Source of the DNA: B46-G9 sp964581175
GTDB taxonomy: Bacteria > Desulfobacterota > DSM-4660 > Desulfatiglandales > Desulfatiglandaceae
Assembly: GCA_964581175.1 (NCBI GenBank)
Contig: CAZONI010000004.1
Span: 1-64,000 of the forward strand
DNA: 64,000 nucleotides
Direction: 5' to 3'
The position numbers and the translations under genes were made by a program. This document shows, piece after piece, positions 25,270 through 33,820 of this stretch. The notes beneath the pieces were generated by a model. It searched no databases. It was given only the letters and a program-made list of their open reading frames with translations, and was not told where the DNA came from. Every line of letters begins with the position of its first letter. The first letter of the stretch is position 1.

Positions 25270-26493
25270 ATGAGGATCATCTTTTTTGCCGGCAAGGGGG
25301 GTGTGGGCAAGACGAGCGTGGCCGCGGCAACCGGATTGAAGGCCGCCCAATCGAACAGGCGCACCATCATCCTCTCCCTCGATGTGGCCCACAGCCTCTC
25401 GGACATCTTTGATCTCGAAAAAAATCTCCTGGACCAGAACAAGGGGAAACCCGTAAAGGTCTCGAAAAATCTCTGGATCCAGGAACTGGACATCCAGGAA
25501 GAGATCGAAAAGAACTGGGGCGCCATCCACAAGTATGTCTCAACCCTTTTCAACACCAGCGGCCTCGACGAGATCCTGGCGGAGGAACTGGCCGTCCTGC
25601 CGGGTATGGAGGAAATCAGCCTTCTCCTCTACATCAACCAGTATGTCCGGCACGAAGAGTATGACGTCATCATCCTCGACTGCGCCCCGACCGGGGAGTC
25701 TCTCCGGTTCATCAGCATTCCCACGACCCTCGAGTGGTACATAAAGAAGATATTCCGCATTGAGAAAACAGTGGCCAGGTATGTGCGCCCCGTGGCCAAA
25801 AAATTGTACGACATCCCGCTCCCCGGGAATGACTATTTTGATGCCATCGAACGCCTTTTTAAGCGTCTGAGGGGAGTCGACCAGATCCTGACGGACCCTG
25901 AAACCACTTCCGTACGCCTGGTGACCAACCCTGAGAAAATTGTCCTGAAGGAGACGCAGCGGGCCTTCATGTACTTCTACCTCTACAAGATGCACATCGA
26001 CGCCGTTATTGTGAACCGGGTGTTCCCGGAGGAGGTGAATGACCGGTATTTCAGCAAGTGGAGAAAGAGCCAGGAAAAATACCTGTCTCAGGCAAAAGAA
26101 TACTTCGCTCCCATCCCTGTTTTGCCGCTGAATCTTTTCAAGGATGAGGTCCTGGGTTCGAAACGTCTCATTCGCCTCGGCGACGCACTCTACGGAGATA
26201 AAGACCCCTTGGGCTATTTCTTCGTCGGCCGGGCCTTTCAACTGAGCAAGGAAAACGGCGAGTATCGCCTGCGCCTGAAATTGCCTTTTGTGGACAAACA
26301 GAACATCGAGCTGAACAAGAGCTCTGATGAGCTCATCATTCGGGTAGGTAGTTTCAAGATGCACCTGCTGCTTCCCCGGCAGGTTGCCGCTGCCCCCACA
26401 GTCCGGGCGCGGCTTGATAACCAGTATCTCCAGATTTATTTCGGAGGTGAGAAAAATGGCCGAACAGAAAAAAACGAAAGAATCGACGGTTGA
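25270..26493 (+). CDS. ArsA/Get3-like P-loop ATPase with C-terminal HSP20-like domain
   Basis: 407 residues from the ATG at 25270, which has GGGAGG nine bases upstream; a start at 25249 is weaker. The deviant Walker A is FFAGKGGVGKTSVAAATGLK, switch I is SLDVAHSLSDIF, and switch II is VIILDCAPTGESLRFIS. An A-loop-like VTNPEK follows. After about residue 330 a beta-rich segment (YRLRLKLPFVDKQNIELNKS, then LIIRVGSFKMHLLLPRQ) matches the HSP20-like domain attached to many bacterial ArsA proteins. The only cysteine is in DCAPTG, so the three-cysteine arsenite site and the Get3 CxxC zinc site are absent. No arsenic genes are nearby. It is probably a client-handling or sorting ATPase of unknown substrate. 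The following gene overlaps its end. Confidence 0.85.
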   Translation: MRIIFFAGKGGVGKTSVAAATGLKAAQSNRRTIILSLDVAHSLSDIFDLEKNLLDQNKGKPVKVSKNLWIQELDIQEEIEKNWGAIHKYVSTLFNTSGLDEILAEELAVLPGMEEISLLLYINQYVRHEEYDVIILDCAPTGESLRFISIPTTLEWYIKKIFRIEKTVARYVRPVAKKLYDIPLPGNDYFDAIERLFKRLRGVDQILTDPETTSVRLVTNPEKIVLKETQRAFMYFYLYKMHIDAVIVNRVFPEEVNDRYFSKWRKSQEKYLSQAKEYFAPIPVLPLNLFKDEVLGSKRLIRLGDALYGDKDPLGYFFVGRAFQLSKENGEYRLRLKLPFVDKQNIELNKSSDELIIRVGSFKMHLLLPRQVAAAPTVRARLDNQYLQIYFGGEKNGRTEKNERIDG

Positions 26494-26695
26494 CTGTCCC
26501 ATGGCACGGTTTTGCAGGGACCTGGAAAACGCCTTCGGGAAAGAGTCCAAATTCGCTGCGCATCTCAGAAGCTCGCGTATCGAATTCCTGAAGGGGGTGA
26601 AAGCCCTCGTGGAAGACCGGATAGACTCCCTCGAGAAACGGGCGAGCAAGAAGGAAAAGGGAAAAAAAATAGAAAAGATAGAGGTTGAGGGCTAG
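26456..26695 (+). CDS. Small hypothetical protein coupled to the ArsA-like ATPase
   Basis: 79 residues from ATG 26456, with an excellent GGAGGTGA site, overlapping the end of the ATPase gene by 38 bases. It contains DCPMARFCRDLENAFGKESK followed by an amphipathic helix (HLRSSRIEFLKGVKALVEDR) and ends in a Lys/Glu-rich coiled coil. No known domain is recognised, although the short form with RIEFLKGVKALVEDRI is of a type often seen next to ArsA-like genes in deltaproteobacteria (recollection, not checked). Translational coupling suggests a partner of the ATPase. Confidence 0.75.
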   Translation: MAEQKKTKESTVDCPMARFCRDLENAFGKESKFAAHLRSSRIEFLKGVKALVEDRIDSLEKRASKKEKGKKIEKIEVEG

Positions 26696-26698
26696 AGA

Positions 26699-27493
26699 TT
26701 GTTCCGCTGTAAGAAAGACCTGACGCGGGCCGGCGGTGCACGCCTCCTGCTCCTTGTCCTTGCGATTCTTGGATCGTGGCAACCGACGGGGGCATCTGAT
26801 GTCCCCCTTCCCTTTGCTCCCGGGGAAAAGCTCTTCTACAAGGTGTCGTGGCTTTCCGTACCGGCAGGGGAAATGTCCATGCAGGTCCTGCCGTTGAAGG
26901 AGATAGACGGCCGGGAGTCCTACCATTTCCTGATGACCACCACCACTTACAGTTTCGTGGACGTATTTTATGAACTGAGGGAACGCATAGAGGCATTCAC
27001 GGACAAGGCAATAAGCCACTCCCTCATCTACAGGGTAGAGACGCGGGGCAAGAAGACGCGGGACGAGGAGGTGCGTTTCGACTGGCAGAAGATGGTTGCG
27101 ACCTACGAAAAGAACGGGAAAAAGGAAGATACGGTCGCGCTCCTCAAAGGCGCCTTCGATCCCCTCTCCATATTCTATGTCTTCCGGCTTCATCATCTCG
27201 AGGCGGGAAAGATAATCCAGGCGACCGTCTCCGATGGAAAAAAGTGCGTTCTGGGAAAGGCAACGGTGGTCCGAAGGGAGCGTATCCGTGTGGGCGGGAA
27301 GCTCTACGACACCTTTCTCGTGGAGCCTGAGCTGAAACACATCGGCGGCGTCTTCAAGCAGAGCAAAAACGCCACCCTGAAGATATGGTTTACTGCAGAC
27401 AGCGCGAAGGTCCCCGTGAAAGTGGAAACCCGGGTCAAGGTGGGGAGCTTCACGGCTGAACTCATTCCTTCGAAAGCGACCGTCAAGCCGTAA
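26699..27493 (+). CDS. DUF3108-family exported protein
   Basis: 264 residues from a TTG start three bases after the previous stop, preceded by GAGGG. A signal peptide is visible (basic start, then ARLLLLVLAILGSW, cleavage near ASD). The mature part is beta-rich: PGEKLFYKVSWLSVPAGEMS near its start, LLKGAFDPLSIFYVFR in the middle, and KATLKIW-like ending in WFTADSAKVPVKVETRVKVG. This pattern is that of DUF3108, whose function is unknown but which is thought to be periplasmic or outer-membrane associated. It ends the five-gene group. Its 3' end overlaps the convergent adenine deaminase by 11 bases. Confidence 0.8.
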   Translation: MFRCKKDLTRAGGARLLLLVLAILGSWQPTGASDVPLPFAPGEKLFYKVSWLSVPAGEMSMQVLPLKEIDGRESYHFLMTTTTYSFVDVFYELRERIEAFTDKAISHSLIYRVETRGKKTRDEEVRFDWQKMVATYEKNGKKEDTVALLKGAFDPLSIFYVFRLHHLEAGKIIQATVSDGKKCVLGKATVVRRERIRVGGKLYDTFLVEPELKHIGGVFKQSKNATLKIWFTADSAKVPVKVETRVKVGSFTAELIPSKATVKP

Positions 27494-29240
27494 GGCGCTC
27501 TCCCCCGACCGCGAGCGGGAACACCTCCCGGTCTTTCATCCGCACATAGCCGCCATGCGTCAGCCGGAAATGGGGAATGGCGGCGTTGCCCTGGGTGTTG
27601 AGGGTGAGCAGGGGATTTTCCCACGGGACCCCGTTCTGTTTCAGTGAATCTTCGAAATACCTGACTCGATCGCGGCAGGTTTCCATCGACTCGATGCTGA
27701 TCAGCCCGCAGAGCGGCGCCGGAATCTCGGCCAGCACCTCCCCGCCAATCGCGTAGACCGCACCCCCGCGCAGTTCCCTGAGCCTGCGGATAACGGTTTC
27801 CATGGAGAGCTCGTCACAGCCCAGGACAATCATGTCCGACGTGTCCCAGCACATGGTGGAACCGCACGCCCCCCGCTGCAGGCCGAATCCCTTGAGAAAT
27901 CCCAGGAACGCCTCGCCGCTGCCGGTGCGGTCTACGGCAAGGGCCATGTTCAGCCCGCCCGGTTCCACCGAATCGCCCAGATCGACGATTGTCTCTCCTG
28001 TCACCAGCCGTGTGACCATCTCGACGGCCCGCACCTTCCCACGGCTCGGCGGCTGTATGACCGGCATCTCAGGAATGTTTACCGTCTCGTACAAGTGCTG
28101 CGGAAACACAACCTTCTTAGGCTCGACAAGGCTTTTGCCGTCCCGAAAGATGACCTTTCCCTGGCGGATTACCGTCCGCGGAGAAAAATTTTCGGGAGAG
28201 GGAATGAAGACGATGTCCGCAAGCTTTCCCGGGGTCAATGAGCCCAGGACGTGATCCAGGCGGAAGTGCTCGGCAACATTGAGGGTGACCATCTGGTAGA
28301 CCAGGGATGGACTGACGCCCAGCCTGAGGGCGTGCCTCACCGCGGCATCAAGGTACCCTTCGGTGAGAAAGCCCTCCGGGTCCATTCCGTCGGTGCACAG
28401 GACAAGGCGCCGCTTGTCGACGGGCTGCCCGAATATTCCCTGGACCCCGTCCAGTTCTTTCCGGATGGCCCCCTGCCGGATCATGACCCAGTAGCCGAGC
28501 CTGAGCCTTTCCAGGACCTCGCTCTCGGTAATGGGTTCGTGGCAGGAAGACACCCCGAATGACGTGTAGGCCTGAAGCTTGTTCCCGGAAGCTCCGGCCG
28601 AATGTCCTTCCACACGCTTCCCCCGGGAAAGGGCGAGCCGGACAAGGTCCCTGAGCCGCTGCCCCTGCTCGCCGTCGAGGAACATGTTGCCCCAGTAGAT
28701 TTCCCCCAACCCGAGGCACCGCGGATCTTCGAGGAAGGGCAGGAGTTCTTCGTTGGAGGGAGAGTTCTTTTCAACAGCCCTGCTGATCCCACAGGCGGGC
28801 GAAAGGGTGTAATAGAAACGCAGAGGCTGGTCCTCAATTGCTTCCACGAAATACCTGATCCCGTCGATGCCGGCGACGATGGCAAGTTCCATGCTCTCGG
28901 TTATCACGGTGGTGGTCCCGGAGGGAATCACGTGCCGCACGAATTCCTCGATGCCGGCGAGGTTCAGGACATGGGTATGGCCTTCTATGAGTCCCGGAAG
29001 CAGGACCATCCCTTCGGCGTCCATGATCCGGGTGTGTTCATCCCGGGCAGGGTCGGGATCGGGACCTGCGTAGGCGATCCAGCCATCCTTTATCCACAGG
29101 GAGTGGTCCTCCAGGAATTCACCGGTAACGGCGTTGAAGAGAACGCCGTTCGTGATGACCAGGTCCGCAGGGGTTTTTCGCAAGGCGACGAGATCCAGCC
29201 GCGCAGGGGGTATGTTTTGTTCCATTACTTTCATATGCAT
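27483..29240 (-). CDS. ade: Adenine deaminase
   Basis: 585 residues, typical size for the Ade family. The enzyme hydrolyses adenine to hypoxanthine and ammonia using metal ions. The metal HxH motif is in LLPGLIEGHTHVLN, and family-specific stretches include RVEGHSAGASGNKLQAYTSF, SSCHEPIT and the DGMDPE segment, then GKLADIVFIP and the C-terminal domain with CWDTSDMIVLGCDE. It is the last gene of a minus-strand operon, 12 bases after the lyase-like gene. In that setting it may serve purine salvage or may act on a different aminated substrate; Ade paralogues with unknown substrates are common. The start at 29240 lacks a good ribosome site; ATGs six and fifteen bases later are possible. Confidence 0.88.
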   Translation of the reverse strand: MHMKVMEQNIPPARLDLVALRKTPADLVITNGVLFNAVTGEFLEDHSLWIKDGWIAYAGPDPDPARDEHTRIMDAEGMVLLPGLIEGHTHVLNLAGIEEFVRHVIPSGTTTVITESMELAIVAGIDGIRYFVEAIEDQPLRFYYTLSPACGISRAVEKNSPSNEELLPFLEDPRCLGLGEIYWGNMFLDGEQGQRLRDLVRLALSRGKRVEGHSAGASGNKLQAYTSFGVSSCHEPITESEVLERLRLGYWVMIRQGAIRKELDGVQGIFGQPVDKRRLVLCTDGMDPEGFLTEGYLDAAVRHALRLGVSPSLVYQMVTLNVAEHFRLDHVLGSLTPGKLADIVFIPSPENFSPRTVIRQGKVIFRDGKSLVEPKKVVFPQHLYETVNIPEMPVIQPPSRGKVRAVEMVTRLVTGETIVDLGDSVEPGGLNMALAVDRTGSGEAFLGFLKGFGLQRGACGSTMCWDTSDMIVLGCDELSMETVIRRLRELRGGAVYAIGGEVLAEIPAPLCGLISIESMETCRDRVRYFEDSLKQNGVPWENPLLTLNTQGNAAIPHFRLTHGGYVRMKDREVFPLAVGGERLTA

Positions 29241-29251
29241 ATCAGTCGGTT

Positions 29252-30778
29252 CTAAACCTTGTACAGTGCATCGATGTACCGTTCCAGCAGGTCCCCCACG
29301 ATGCTCCGCACCGGGAGAGTGGCTGCCAGGCCGTAGACCGGCGCCATACCGCCTTCCTGCTTGGGATGTTCTTTGACGAAGGCGACGGCCGACCGCAGGT
29401 CGTCGATGAAGCGTTCGGCCACTCCTGGCCTGGTGTGCCGCAGGGTGATGCAGAGATGCACGCAGGAAGGCTTATGCAGGCCGTTGAGGCTCCAGTTTTT
29501 CCCGGTCATATAATCCATTATCCGGTAGATATCAAGCGTCTTGGAGCCGAAAGCAATCACCCAGAGGGGGTCTCCCAGGATAAAGAGATCGGGAATCCCG
29601 CGCATGGCCTTCTTTATCTTCGCTCCCGTCTCGAGGATCTTTCTCGTGGCCTCCATGTATCCTTCCCGGCCCATGGAGATCATGGCGGCCCAGCAGGCCG
29701 CGCTCAACGCCCCGGGCCTGCTGCCGGCAAACGTGGCCGAAAAGTAGAGCCCTCCGGGCCAATCCGTTGCCTTGAAGTACTGGTACCGGCGCAGCTCCAG
29801 GCCTCGATAGAGGATGACAGAGGTCCCCTTTGCGGCATAGCCGTACTTGTGGGTGTCCGCTGAGATGGAGGTCACGCCCGGGAGCCTGAAGTCAAACGGG
29901 GAGACGGGGTATCCCAGGAGCTCTGCCCAGGGCAGGACGAATCCCCCCAGGCAGCCATCCGTGTGGAAGCCGATGCCGTGCTCCCGTGCCGCCTCGGAGA
30001 GCTCTTCGATGGGGTCCACCATGCCGTGGGGAAAACAAGGAGCGGAACCCACCATGACGATCGTATTGCGGTTTATGGCCATCCTGGCGGCGGACACATC
30101 TGCTCGGTAATTCTCGTCCACTGGAATGTGCTTGATTTTTATGTTGAAATACTGAGATGCCTTGTCAAAGGCCGCGTGGGCGGTGACGGGGACGATCATT
30201 TCCGGGCTGGTGATCCCTTTCTTATCCCTCGCCCAATCCCGGTAGGTCTTCATGGCCAGGAGGATGCTCTCGGTGCCTCCGGATGAGACGACGCCGCAAA
30301 TCTGTTTTTCCGGATCCCCGGCGGCTTCACCTTTTCCTGCCCCAAGCATGCCCGCGGTCATGGAGACTATTTCGCCTTCGTACTTGGAGATACTGGGCCA
30401 GATATCGGAATGGAGCGGGTTGGTCTGGGAATTGAGGGCGTAGACCTGGTTCAGGAATCGAATGTGTTCTTCGTCGCCGTGGTACACCGCCCCTGAGGCG
30501 AATCCGTCTTTCCAGCGCGATTCCTCCAGGTCCTTAAGGGCTGTCATCTCCTGCAGGATGTCTTCCCGTCCGATGCCCTTCTCGGGGATCCCCGTGTACG
30601 TGGGAAATTTCCCCCGGTAAGGCTTCACCTGGCTTTCGATATCCTTCATGATGCCCTCGAATTCCTTTTCAAGTTTTTTGCGGACAACGGGGACCTTTCT
30701 CAGAAACTTGAAAACCCCGGAAGCCAGGCGGGGATTCATCCGCCCGATAAAACTGTCGGAAATTTTTTTAATATCCAT
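29252..30778 (-). CDS. Sphingosine-1-phosphate lyase-like PLP enzyme
   Basis: 508 residues with GGAGA before its ATG. It belongs to the group II PLP decarboxylase fold and matches the sphingosine-1-phosphate lyase branch: GAVYHGDEEHI, SGGTESILLAMKTYRDWARD, VTAHAAFDKASQYF with the ring-stacking His201, FHTDGCLGGFVLPW with Asp274, and SADTHKYGYAAKGTS with the PLP lysine at Lys311 and a second conserved Lys317. From memory these positions coincide with those in the Symbiobacterium enzyme. S1P lyase cleaves the C2-C3 bond of phosphorylated 2-amino-alcohols. A short hydrophobic N-terminus is less marked than in eukaryotic enzymes. Coupling with an FGGY kinase and MFS importer suggests a catabolic retro-aldol step on a different phosphorylated substrate. 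Glutamate-decarboxylase activity is less likely given the lyase motifs. Confidence 0.88.
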   Translation of the reverse strand: MDIKKISDSFIGRMNPRLASGVFKFLRKVPVVRKKLEKEFEGIMKDIESQVKPYRGKFPTYTGIPEKGIGREDILQEMTALKDLEESRWKDGFASGAVYHGDEEHIRFLNQVYALNSQTNPLHSDIWPSISKYEGEIVSMTAGMLGAGKGEAAGDPEKQICGVVSSGGTESILLAMKTYRDWARDKKGITSPEMIVPVTAHAAFDKASQYFNIKIKHIPVDENYRADVSAARMAINRNTIVMVGSAPCFPHGMVDPIEELSEAAREHGIGFHTDGCLGGFVLPWAELLGYPVSPFDFRLPGVTSISADTHKYGYAAKGTSVILYRGLELRRYQYFKATDWPGGLYFSATFAGSRPGALSAACWAAMISMGREGYMEATRKILETGAKIKKAMRGIPDLFILGDPLWVIAFGSKTLDIYRIMDYMTGKNWSLNGLHKPSCVHLCITLRHTRPGVAERFIDDLRSAVAFVKEHPKQEGGMAPVYGLAATLPVRSIVGDLLERYIDALYKV

Positions 30779-30794
30779 GGAAATTCTCCAAAAA

Positions 30795-32381
30795 CTAAGA
30801 AGATCTGTTCAGTCGGGCATAGATGCGCCGGTTGCATTTGTAGATATTGATGAATTCCGCGAAGAGCTCATCGTAGATTCCGCGGTTTTCCGGGTTCGGG
30901 GTGTAGGTGTTCGCGATCTGAATCCGGTCCGGGATGTCCCCGAAGCGGCAATGCCCGAGGGAAACCGCCGCCAGGAATGCTGCGCCGCGGAGGTTGGCCA
31001 GGATAGGGTCCTTTACCTGCCTGATGGTGCGATTGAACACATCGGCGTGTATCTGGCACCAGATACGCGAATTGGCCCCGCCGCCGATCATATTGATGGG
31101 GTCCAGCCGGCGGCGGATAAATTTCTCCACGTAGCCGAGGAGCCATCGCCCGTTGAATGCAACTCCCTCCAGGACCGCGCGGATCATGTGTTCGCGGGTG
31201 GTATTGAGGGACTGGTTGAAAATACCGGACCGAACGGCGTGGTCGTCAACAGGCGTGCGCTCTCCGTAAAGCCAGGGCGTGAAGATGACTTTGCCGCTGC
31301 CGGGGGGCACGCCTTCGGCAATCCGGTCGAAAATCTTGTACACGTCGGGCTGTTTTTCTTCCCGCAATAACTGGTCGTTGTGATAGAGGATGTTGTCCCG
31401 CAAGAAGTTGAGGCAGCCGCCCGCTGTTTCCTGTTCGTTGGCAATAAAATACCTTTCCGGAATGGCCGACGGCAGGGTGGCCATATTGTGAAAAATGTCT
31501 GTCTTTTTGTATGGCACATGGCAGGTGAGCCAGGAAGAGGTCCCGATGTAGAGATGTCCCTCGAAATCCCGGACCGCTCCCGAACCGAGAGCCGCGGCCT
31601 GCACGTCCGGGGTCCCCATGACCACCTGGACGTCCTCTCGCAGCCCGAGTTCATCGGCAACCTCCTTCTTGATGGGACCGAGAATGTCCACGGCACGTCT
31701 GAGGTCCGGAAACTTTTCCCGCTCCACTCCGGCCATCCTGAGCAGGGATTCGCTGTAATCAACACGGGCGAGATCACGGTTGTCCGTCACCCAGTGGAGC
31801 GCCACGGAATCAAAGGAGGCGGCGAATTTCCCCGTGAGTTTCAGGTTGATGTAGTCTTTCGGCTCCAGGAACTTGTAGGTTCGGGCGTAGACGTCGGGAC
31901 GTTCATGTTTGAAGAAGAGGATGTGCGCGATGGGATCCTTGCCCGAGTGGGTCGGAATGCCTCCTGTCAGGCGCAGCCATTTCATGAGCTTGAACGGGGC
32001 ATACCCCTGAATACTGACAGGTCCCCCCGCAATGTCTCTCACGTACTTGCTTCCCCGGGTGTCCAGCCAGATGATCGCGTTGGCGACCGGTGTTCCGGCC
32101 CGGTCCACGGGAACTGTGCCGGACCACTGGGTGGAGCTGCAGACGGCCACAATATCTTCGTTTGGAACCAGGCCCTTTTCGAGAACCCGGCGGGCGGTAC
32201 GGATAATCGTCTGCCACCACTCGTCCGGACGCTGCTCCGCCCCCCCGCCCGGAAGGAGAATGACCTCATTTTTCTCAAATGCATAGTCCACCACGTCGCC
32301 CGCCGTCGTGACCAAGGCCGACTTGGGTCCCGAGGTGCCCAGGTCTATAGCCAGGATGTACTTCTCGCCGCCCTCTCCCAT
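30795..32381 (-). CDS. FGGY-family carbohydrate kinase
   Basis: 528 residues with a GGAGGGGAG site. The N-terminal phosphate-1 motif ILAIDLGTSGPKSALV and the adenosine/FGGY signatures are clear: CSSTQWSGTVPVDRAGTPV with the catalytic region IIWLDTRGS, VMGTPDVQAAALGSG, and MIRAVLEGVAFNGRWLLGYV followed by INMIGGGANSRIWCQIHADV. It phosphorylates a sugar or polyol with ATP; xylulose, ribulose, glycerol and related compounds are all possible. Residue patterns are closer to xylulokinase-like members than to glycerol kinase. It lies 16 bases before the S1P-lyase-like gene and 27 bases after the MFS gene, so it should make the phosphorylated substrate for the lyase. Confidence 0.9.
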   Translation of the reverse strand: MGEGGEKYILAIDLGTSGPKSALVTTAGDVVDYAFEKNEVILLPGGGAEQRPDEWWQTIIRTARRVLEKGLVPNEDIVAVCSSTQWSGTVPVDRAGTPVANAIIWLDTRGSKYVRDIAGGPVSIQGYAPFKLMKWLRLTGGIPTHSGKDPIAHILFFKHERPDVYARTYKFLEPKDYINLKLTGKFAASFDSVALHWVTDNRDLARVDYSESLLRMAGVEREKFPDLRRAVDILGPIKKEVADELGLREDVQVVMGTPDVQAAALGSGAVRDFEGHLYIGTSSWLTCHVPYKKTDIFHNMATLPSAIPERYFIANEQETAGGCLNFLRDNILYHNDQLLREEKQPDVYKIFDRIAEGVPPGSGKVIFTPWLYGERTPVDDHAVRSGIFNQSLNTTREHMIRAVLEGVAFNGRWLLGYVEKFIRRRLDPINMIGGGANSRIWCQIHADVFNRTIRQVKDPILANLRGAAFLAAVSLGHCRFGDIPDRIQIANTYTPNPENRGIYDELFAEFINIYKCNRRIYARLNRSS

Positions 32382-32408
32382 AGGATTCTCGTCTCCCCTC
32401 CACGTGAT

Positions 32409-33650
32409 TTACTGTTGTATCATTTCGGATTCTTTCACCCTGGTGGAAATGAAGAGGTTCAGGAATGAAAGGATGATGAAAATGACCATGAAGGCGGTCA
32501 TGTCCCCGGTCTTCGCATTTTTGAGGGCATCCATGCCGAATATGAAGGCTATTCCTGATACCTGGCCCGCAAGAACGATAAGCCCCTGGGAGGTGGCCTC
32601 AGGGACCGGGTAACTTATCTCGGCACTGTACTGATAGCCGATGGGGCCCGCACTCATGAAAAAGAGCCCGAATACGGCTGCCGAAAGGACAAGAACGGAA
32701 AAGCTGTGGGCGAAGGCGATGCCTGCCAGTCCCGGGATGCTTCCGGCCATGGCCAGGATGAGGAACCCCTTGCGTCTTCTGAGGCGGTCGGAAAAGACGG
32801 GAAAGACGATGGCTCCGACGATCCCCGCAAACATCATGATCGCGCCCACCATGCCTGCCTGCTCCGCACTGAATCCCCTGGGGTGCACGATCTGCTCGAT
32901 CCAGGTCGTGACGGCGTTGAACATGCCGAGGCCGATGAAAAACAGGAGGAGCATGAGAAGCATATTGCGGTTTTTGAAGATATCCCGCACGCCCTCGAAG
33001 AAACGGAACCGCTCGGCCGCTTCTTTCAGGGACGGTCGCGTGGGGGGTTTTTCTTTCATGAACACGCAAAAAAGAAGCGCTATAACCCCTGAAACGATGC
33101 CGTACGCGAGGAGCATGCCGGCTATGCCATGACCGGTGGTGAGAAATGGGGTCAACGCCATTGCCAGAATAATTCCCACGAACTGGGCAAGCACCGGGAT
33201 TCCCGCGGCCGTCGCGCGTTCCTCCACCGGGAACCAGGATGCCCCGACAGCGGTAATGGCGTTCAGAACGAAAGGCTGCCCCAGTGCGAGACCAAACTGG
33301 GCCACCAGGACAACCGTGTAGTTGGAGGCGGAGAACCCCCTCAGGAGGGCGAAGGACCCAGTGAGGACCGCGCCGATACCGATCCCTATCTTAATGCCGA
33401 AACGATCGATGAGATAAGACGCGGGGAGGCACACGATGATGTAGACGATCATGAACGACATGGAAAGGAGGCCGATCTTGAGCTCGGAGACCCCGTAGAA
33501 CCGGGCCGCCTCCCCGGTTATGGGAGCGAAGGCGATCCAGTTGAGCTGCACCACCGCATTGAGCAGGGCAAAGAGGGCAATGACGACCCATCTGTAGGAG
33601 TATACGGAAATCTCTTCATTCCTCACGGCATCAACAGATCGCTCGGCCAT
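32409..33650 (-). CDS. MFS transporter
   Basis: 413 residues with twelve hydrophobic helices and a strong AAGGAGG site. The loop 2-3 motif is recognisable as ASYLIDRFGIKIGIGIGAVL, and the matching loop in the second half is FPVFSDRLRRRKGFLIL. It belongs to the nitrate/nitrite or oxalate-formate-like antiporter range in appearance, but the substrate is not determinable. It is first in the operon with the FGGY kinase, S1P-lyase-like enzyme and adenine deaminase, so it probably imports their substrate. Upstream lies a palindromic repeat element separating it from the cyclophilin gene. Confidence 0.9.
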   Translation of the reverse strand: MAERSVDAVRNEEISVYSYRWVVIALFALLNAVVQLNWIAFAPITGEAARFYGVSELKIGLLSMSFMIVYIIVCLPASYLIDRFGIKIGIGIGAVLTGSFALLRGFSASNYTVVLVAQFGLALGQPFVLNAITAVGASWFPVEERATAAGIPVLAQFVGIILAMALTPFLTTGHGIAGMLLAYGIVSGVIALLFCVFMKEKPPTRPSLKEAAERFRFFEGVRDIFKNRNMLLMLLLFFIGLGMFNAVTTWIEQIVHPRGFSAEQAGMVGAIMMFAGIVGAIVFPVFSDRLRRRKGFLILAMAGSIPGLAGIAFAHSFSVLVLSAAVFGLFFMSAGPIGYQYSAEISYPVPEATSQGLIVLAGQVSGIAFIFGMDALKNAKTGDMTAFMVIFIILSFLNLFISTRVKESEMIQQ

Positions 33651-33674
33651 TGCTCGCCTCCTTGTGTTTTTATC

Positions 33675-33814
33675 GGGTTAGACGCAATAGTATTCACTTA
33701 AGGCCCGAGAAGGCATGCCCGGCTCGCTTAAATCCCCCCAACCCCCCTTTTCCAAAGGGGGTTGGGGGGATTTCTCGCGGTCGAGACTTAAGTGAACAGT
33801 GTTGGGGTTAGACG
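33675..33814. repeat. MITE-like palindromic element flanked by a 10-base direct repeat
   Basis: The sequence gggttagacg occurs at 33675-33684 and again at 33805-33814. Between them are inverted TTCACTTAAG (33693-33702) and CTTAAGTGAA (33787-33796), enclosing a very strong C-tract/G-tract hairpin with stems at about 33730-33750 and 33754-33773. Direct repeats outside inverted repeats look like a short insertion with a target duplication. The hairpin can also terminate transcription between the cyclophilin and MFS genes. Confidence 0.6.
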
Positions 33815-33820
33815 GAACAA

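Noticed and set aside
31380..32468. 362-codon plus-strand frame over the FGGY kinase
   Set aside because: Antisense to conserved FGGY motifs; no evidence for translation.
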